Part shown: piece by piece, positions 59,034 through 64,000 of the stretch
How positions within the stretch are numbered: position 1 is the first letter of the stretch
How the letters are laid out: each line of letters begins with the position of its first letter
Assembly (NCBI GenBank): GCA_027922465.2
Contig: BQMF02000032.1
Span: forward strand, 1,178,001 to 1,242,000
Direction: 5' to 3'
DNA: 64,000 nucleotides
From: Turritopsis dohrnii
Lineage: Eukaryota > Cnidaria > Hydrozoa > Anthoathecata > Oceaniidae
Notes under the pieces: generated by a model
Databases searched by the model: none
What the model was told of the DNA's origin: nothing
The model's input: only the letters and a program-made list of their open reading frames with translations
Program-made: the position numbers and the translations under genes

Positions 59034-61602
59034 CTAGTGCCCATTCTTCTTCACTCTCTTGCTAGAGAACTGGGAACTTGGCCCGTCGTCTGGCCCGTGG
59101 CCCGTCGACTGGCCCGTGGTAACATGAAGACTTACAGTGTTGGCCCGTGGCCCGTCTCTTTTAAGACTATAATGTTGTAAAGTGTTGAAAAATAACTAAG
59201 GTAAAACATTGGCAACCCGAGGTTCAATTTTCCTAGTTTTTGTTTTAAGAAAACGACGGGCCACGGGCCACGCTACAGAAAGCCTTGTAAACACGACGGG
59301 CCAAAGGACGGGCCACGGGCCAGATCACGGGCCACGTTCCCAAACCCCTGAAACAACAACAACATATAGACTGGGTACTAAGTTTGTCATGTGTCCAAAA
59401 AACTAGTGCCCATTCTTCTTAACTCTCTTGCTAGAGAACTGGGAACTTGGCCCGTCGTCTGGCCCGTGGCCCGTCGGCTGGCCCGTGGTAACATGAAGAC
59501 TTACACTGTTGGCCCGTGGCCCGTCTCTTTTAAGACTTTAAGGTTGTAAAGTGTTGAAAAATAACTAAGGTAAAACATTGGCAACCCGAGGTTCAATTTT
59601 CCTAGTATTTGTTTTAAGAAAACGACGGGCCACGGGCCACCATAGAAAGCCTTGTAAACACGACGGGCCAAAGGACGGGCCACGGGCCAGATCACGGGCC
59701 ACGTTCCCAAACCCCTGAAACAACAACAACATATAGACTGGGTACTAAGTTTGTCATGTGTCCAAAAATCTAGTGCCCATTCTTCTTCACTCTCTTGCTA
59801 GAGAACTGGGAACTTGGCCCGTCGTCTGGCCCGTGGCCCGTCGGCTGGCCCGTGATAACATGAAGACTTACAGTGTTGGCCCGTGGCCCGTCTCTTTTAA
59901 GACTATAATGTTGTAAAGTGTTGAAAAATAACTAAGGTAAAACATTGGCAACCCGAGGTTCAATTTTCCTAGTTTTTATTTTAAGAAAACGACGGGCCAC
60001 GGGCCACGCTATAGAAAGCCTTATTAACACCACGGGCCAAAGGACGGGCCACGGGCCAGATCACGGGCCACGTTCCCAAACCTCCAAAACAGCAAGAACA
60101 TATAGACTGGGTACTAAGTTTGTCATGTGTCCAAAAAACTAGTGCCCATTCTTCTTAACTCTCTTGCTAGAGAACTGGGAACTTGGCCCGTCGTCTGGCC
60201 CGTGGCCCGTCGACTGGCCCGTGGTAACATGAAGACTTACAGTGTTGGCCCGTGGCCCGTCTCTTTTAAGACTATAATGTTGTAAAGTGTTGAAAAATAA
60301 CTAAGGTAAAACATTGGCAACCCGAGGTTCAATTTTCCTAGTTTTTGTTTTAAGAAAACGACGGGCCACGGGCCACGCTACAGAAAGCCTTGTAAACACG
60401 ACGGGCCAAAGGACGGGCCACGGGCCAGATCACGGGCCACGTTCCCAAACCCCTGAAACAACAACAACATATAGACTGGGTACTAAGTTTGTCATGTGTC
60501 CAAAAAACTAGTGCCCATTCTTCTAAACTCTCTTGCTAGAGAACTGGGAACTTGGCCCGTCGTCTGGCCCGTGGCCCGTCCGCTGGCCCGTGATAACATG
60601 AAGACTTACAGTGTTGGCCCGTGGCCCGTCTCTTTTAAGACTATAATGTTGTAAAGTGTTGAAAAATAACTAAGGCAAAACATTGGCAACCCGAGGTTCA
60701 ATTTTCCTAGTTTTTGTTTTAAGAAAACGACGGGCCACGGGCCACCATAGAAAGCCTTGTAAACACGACGGGCCAAAGGACGGGCCACGGGCCAGATCAC
60801 GGGCCAGATCACGGGCCACGTTCCCAAACCCCTGAAACAACAACAACATATAGACTGGGTACTAAGTTTGTCATGTGTCCAAAAATCTAGTGCCTATTCT
60901 TCTTAACTCCCTTGCTAGAGAACTGGGAACTTGGCCCGTCGTCTGGCCCGTGGCCCGTCGGCTGGCCCGTGATAACATGAAGACTTACAGTGTTGGCCCG
61001 TGGCCCGTCTCTTTTAAGACTATAATGTTGTAAAGTGTTGAAAAATAACTAAGGTAAAACATTGGCAACCCGAGGTTCAATTTCCTAGTTTTTATTTTAA
61101 GAAAACGACGGGCCACGGGCCACGCTATAGAAAGCCTTATTAACACGACGGGCCAAAGGACGGGCCACGGGCCAGATCACGGGCCACGTTCCCAAACCCC
61201 TGAAACAACAACAACATATAGACTGGGTACTAAGTTTGTCATGTGTCCAAAAATCTAGTGCCCATTCTTCTTAACTTTCTTGCTAGAGAACTGGGAACTT
61301 GGCCCGTCGTCTGGCCCGTGGCCCGTCGGCTGGCCCGTGATAACATGAAGACTTACAGTGTTGGCCCGTGGCCCGTCTCTTTTAAGACTATAATGTTGTA
61401 AAGTGTTGAAAAATAACTAAGGTAAAACATTGGCAACCCGAGGTTCAATTTTCCTAGTTTTTATTTTAAGAAAACGACGGGCCACGGGCCACGCTATAGA
61501 AAGCCTTATTAACACGACGGGCCAAAGGACGGGCCACGGGCCAGATAACGGGCCACGTTCCCAAACCTCCAAAACAGCAAAAACATATAGACTGGGTACT
61601 AA
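59034..61602. repeat. 370-bp tandem repeat, 7 units, GGCCCGT palindromes
   Basis: Units begin CTAGTGCCCATTCTTCTT at 59034, 59403, 59770, 60139, 60508, 60887 and 61255 (periods 367-379). The first half of each has GGCCCGTGGCCCGTC blocks, the second half the inverse GACGGGCCACGGGCC, so every unit can form a large hairpin. Units are about 95% alike by eye. The 60-85-codon frames inside (MATRGSIFLVF..., MGTWPVIWPV...) are repeat artefacts. The array lies between the helicase and acidic-protein genes and ends about 70 bp before the latter's ATG. Confidence 0.9.
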
Positions 61603-61671
61603 ATTGCACTTACATCTGTTTAAGTTGTGTGTACGCTTTTCGTTACTTTCTTTTTGTGTGGTTAAAGCAAC

Positions 61672-62175
61672 ATGGATGAGCTTGATGAAGTAGTATTAAT
61701 GGAATCTTTTGACCATCCAATTCATGTGTACAGTGATGAAGATGTTATAATGGATATTATTATGGGTTTTTATGACACTCCTCCAGAGCTGACAGAAAGG
61801 TTAGTGTGGTGGCCATACAGCGACGAATACAGTGATGAAGAAAACGGAGAAGGTTAGCTGTACTTTGTTTTAAAAATACTTGATATGGATTACGTACTGT
61901 GTTAGTGACATCGCTTTTTTTCTGCACTCTTTACAGAAAATAACGGAGATTCCGAACAGATAGTTGCTATGGAGGATGATCTTGTACTTGAAGAGTACAT
62001 CATGTCATGTGAGTTTCATATCTAGTATTGTATTTTTCATTATTTCAAAACATATTTTAGAAATTCTGTTTACGTTGATTTAGACGATGGTATTGAAACC
62101 AATGAAGACAGTTGTTGTTCCGAAATTAGCACTCAAGAATACTTTGGGGGAGATGAAGAAGAAGATGTAAAATGA
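61672..62175 (+). CDS. Small acidic protein, 3 exons
   Basis: Exons 61672-61852, 61937-62008 and 62084-62175 join in phase to 114 residues. It starts MDELDEVVLMESFDHPIHVY, has ELTERLVWWPYSDEYSDEE in the middle and ends in an acidic GGDEEEDVK. No known domain; highly acidic, with tryptophans that could form an activation-like or protein-binding motif. It converges on the recombinase gene with 61 bp between stop codons, so the 3' UTRs must overlap. Confidence 0.6.
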
Positions 62176-62236
62176 TTTTAATGAATTTAATTTATATAAC
62201 TTATTTCCTTCAAACGAAATAACAAATAGTCGTTCT

Positions 62237-64000
62237 TTACAAATTTACAGAAGGGCTCGTGTTGCGTTTAAATGTCAGAGATTCTGCGCGCATCCGCAGT
62301 GAGTCTTTATTTCGACAAGGGTGAAACGAGTATTCAGAATCCTTAAGTATAAGGCTCCAGCGACCTTTTCCATATTTGGAAATACCTCTACTCAAAAACA
62401 CGTCTTCGTCTTTTGTAAATTTCACTTTCGAGGAAACTTTTAACTTTTCGTGAACGACTTCCTTTTTTAAATCGACGTCGAAACTTATTCGAGATCTGAA
62501 TGCTGGATCTACTTGTATTTCGGCATTACAGTTGCTTTCGGGATTGCACGGAATGGTGTTTGTTATTGTAACATCATCGTCATCGTTCGTGTCGTCAGTA
62601 ACTTGAGGTGAAGAACTGCTACAAGGTTGCGACAATATCGTTTCGGCTTGATCGAGTACTTGCTGATCGAAGGAACGCGCCGTGTTGTTGATTGATCTTA
62701 AAACGTCCATCATGCCTGCACTCACTTCTTTTCGTTTGTTTCCAACCAGTTTCTCCATGCATTGCTTGCTGCGTGAAGCAACGTCTCTCGACAAACTCTT
62801 TTGATAGGCTACTTTCGCCACGTGAGAACTGTGCTTTTGGTCACGTGAAACGATTTCTCTTTCCGATTGGCTGAGTCTTTCCGCACTTTCCGTTTCCACA
62901 ATTTGTCGATAGCGAGTCGGATGTATATATTTGCCAATAGCTTCGTGGACGAGGACGCTCATGGCTGACGAGAACGCGGTGTATTGCTTTCCCTTGTTTG
63001 TAACGAGCAAATAGTCGCAGTTAGGATTTAGTTTCGGTCGCACTAACTGGATATAAAAATCGAGAATCTCCATAGTTTCGGAATCGAGAATCACAGTGTC
63101 AAATAAATATCTATCGGCAGTTTTGAATTCCTTCTGGTCGATGTAACCACCATTGGTCTTTGCTTTATTAATCATTTCTATAGTTAAGTATTGATAGGTC
63201 ATTGGTCTGGAGCACTTAACTCGAACAAATAAATACGTAGCAATAAATCTCGTTGCAAACGCCAGTTGAGATGCCGACACGTTTCGTTCTTCTCTGCATT
63301 CTTGCAAGATGTCTCGGAAACGATTGATGTGATATGGGATGACGTTTTCCATTTCGTCCAAGGTCGCCCAACTGTTTCGAGCAATGAGCGTTTCCAAATC
63401 CAGGTTGCGAGAATACTCGAGTCTCTTTCTCTTTCCCAGATTTTCTTTACCACGTCGTATGTAAACTTCGGTGACCGCAAAACAGCGTAATGTACTGTCG
63501 GATACACCATTCGCTTTTCGAAAGTCAAGTATGTCTGATATTGATTTTAAGTAATTTAACGACGCCGAACAACTTAGTTTCCAATCTTCTTCAAGAGTTT
63601 TAAGGAAGTCCATAATGATGGAGGGTGTACCCAAGCAACAATCGACAAATTCTTCGGTTAAACACGATTCTGATTCGAGGTCGTCAAAACTAGCCATTAA
63701 AAATTTCATACATCGTTGTGCAGATTGTTTGGCTTCTTTTTCAGACTTCCCTCCTCCACATGGTGTACGCAGCCAGTTGCAAAACGTCTTTCCAATACCA
63801 TCGTTAATAGAAAATGAAGGCTTGTGTGCTGTACATACTTTCTTTCTGATTGGCTGTTGTGCCTCGACTTCTTCCCTTTTGATATCTGGAGCTTCGTCAA
63901 AATAGTAATACCAACAATGCTTGACATCGATATGCTTGCGTAAACCTCGACTGCTTTTAAAACCAATGTGTAGGCAATTTTGCACTGGACAGATGTAAAT
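62237..64000 (-). CDS. Tyrosine recombinase with C2H2-like finger and C-terminal Myb/telobox-like domain (copy 2), 5' end outside window
   Basis: A single open frame of at least 587 codons with no stop, continuing past base 64000. Residues are counted from the Met at 63985. A C2H2-like finger (ICPVQNC ... LRKHIDVKH) lies at -4 to 23. The recombinase core is at about 200-400 with all expected catalytic positions: Arg260 (CSRPMTYQYL), Lys288 (EFKTADRY), His355 and Arg358 (HPTRYRQ), His385 (KHSSHVAK) and Tyr394 (VAYQK). A Myb/SANT-like domain is at 519-570 (KFTKDEDVFLSRGISKYGKG, then W543 and a helix with KDSLRMR), closest in look to telobox-type Mybs. Likely a DNA integrase/excisionase of a Crypton-like element. 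It faces the acidic and helicase genes. Two decayed relatives lie in the window. Confidence 0.85.
   Translation of the reverse strand: MYICPVQNCLHIGFKSSRGLRKHIDVKHCWYYYFDEAPDIKREEVEAQQPIRKKVCTAHKPSFSINDGIGKTFCNWLRTPCGGGKSEKEAKQSAQRCMKFLMASFDDLESESCLTEEFVDCCLGTPSIIMDFLKTLEEDWKLSCSASLNYLKSISDILDFRKANGVSDSTLRCFAVTEVYIRRGKENLGKRKRLEYSRNLDLETLIARNSWATLDEMENVIPYHINRFRDILQECREERNVSASQLAFATRFIATYLFVRVKCSRPMTYQYLTIEMINKAKTNGGYIDQKEFKTADRYLFDTVILDSETMEILDFYIQLVRPKLNPNCDYLLVTNKGKQYTAFSSAMSVLVHEAIGKYIHPTRYRQIVETESAERLSQSEREIVSRDQKHSSHVAKVAYQKSLSRDVASRSKQCMEKLVGNKRKEVSAGMMDVLRSINNTARSFDQQVLDQAETILSQPCSSSSPQVTDDTNDDDDVTITNTIPCNPESNCNAEIQVDPAFRSRISFDVDLKKEVVHEKLKVSSKVKFTKDEDVFLSRGISKYGKGRWSLILKDSEYSFHPCRNKDSLRMRAESLTFKRNTSPSVNL

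Noticed and set aside
59209..61693. Repeated 65-87-codon frames (MATRGSIF..., MGTWPVIW...)
   Set aside because: They recur with each 370-bp unit and read through GGCCCGT palindromes; artefacts of the tandem repeat.

Overview
The window is eukaryotic and AT-rich. It has spliced genes with GT-AG introns, non-LTR and Penelope-like retroelements, tRNA-derived SINEs and many short inverted-repeat transposons. The mix suggests an early-branching animal, perhaps a cnidarian: tyrosine-recombinase genes, a KDZ/HMGXB3-like transposase gene, a SAMD3-like multicopy gene and a secreted thyroglobulin-type-1 protein with Cys-Pro repeats. No ribosomal or mitochondrial marker fixes the species.

Layout. 1-2300: LTR-retrotransposon scraps (gag on the minus strand, an integrase piece on the plus strand) and a long G run. 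2890-4670: a decayed tyrosine recombinase gene (copy 1). 4907-10825: a putative DNA element with CACTG ends and dense GAGTC subterminal repeats, enclosing a SAMD3-like gene. 10895-13030: a SINE and a TA-flanked MITE carrying a 126-bp minisatellite. 13428-19836: one LINE, split by a TTAA-flanked MITE that is itself split by a Penelope-like element (PLE) and a foldback MITE. 20424-22640: two more MITEs, one holding telomere-like repeats. 23888-27924: a nearly complete but broken KDZ/HMGXB3-like gene, followed by a 108-bp satellite (27948-29570). 29571-36067: mostly empty, with two MITEs. 36068-37430: an old LINE fragment split by a second PLE.

41020-53486 is the one apparently ordinary host gene. 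It has three exons whose phases join exactly: signal peptide, thyroglobulin type-1 domain, and a long Cys-Pro repeat region. Its 8.1-kb second intron is full of transposons.

53925-64000 is the most interesting part. It holds a decayed tyrosine recombinase (copy 3), a SINE, a small minus-strand frame, a 12-exon SF3-helicase gene with an unbroken frame (55402-58945), seven 370-bp tandem units rich in GGCCCGT palindromes, a three-exon acidic-protein gene, and an apparently intact tyrosine recombinase (copy 2) reading inward from the right edge. The recombinase has an N-terminal C2H2-like finger and a C-terminal Myb/telobox-like domain. I propose, as inference, that helicase, acidic protein, repeats and recombinase form a large mobile element whose right end lies beyond the window.
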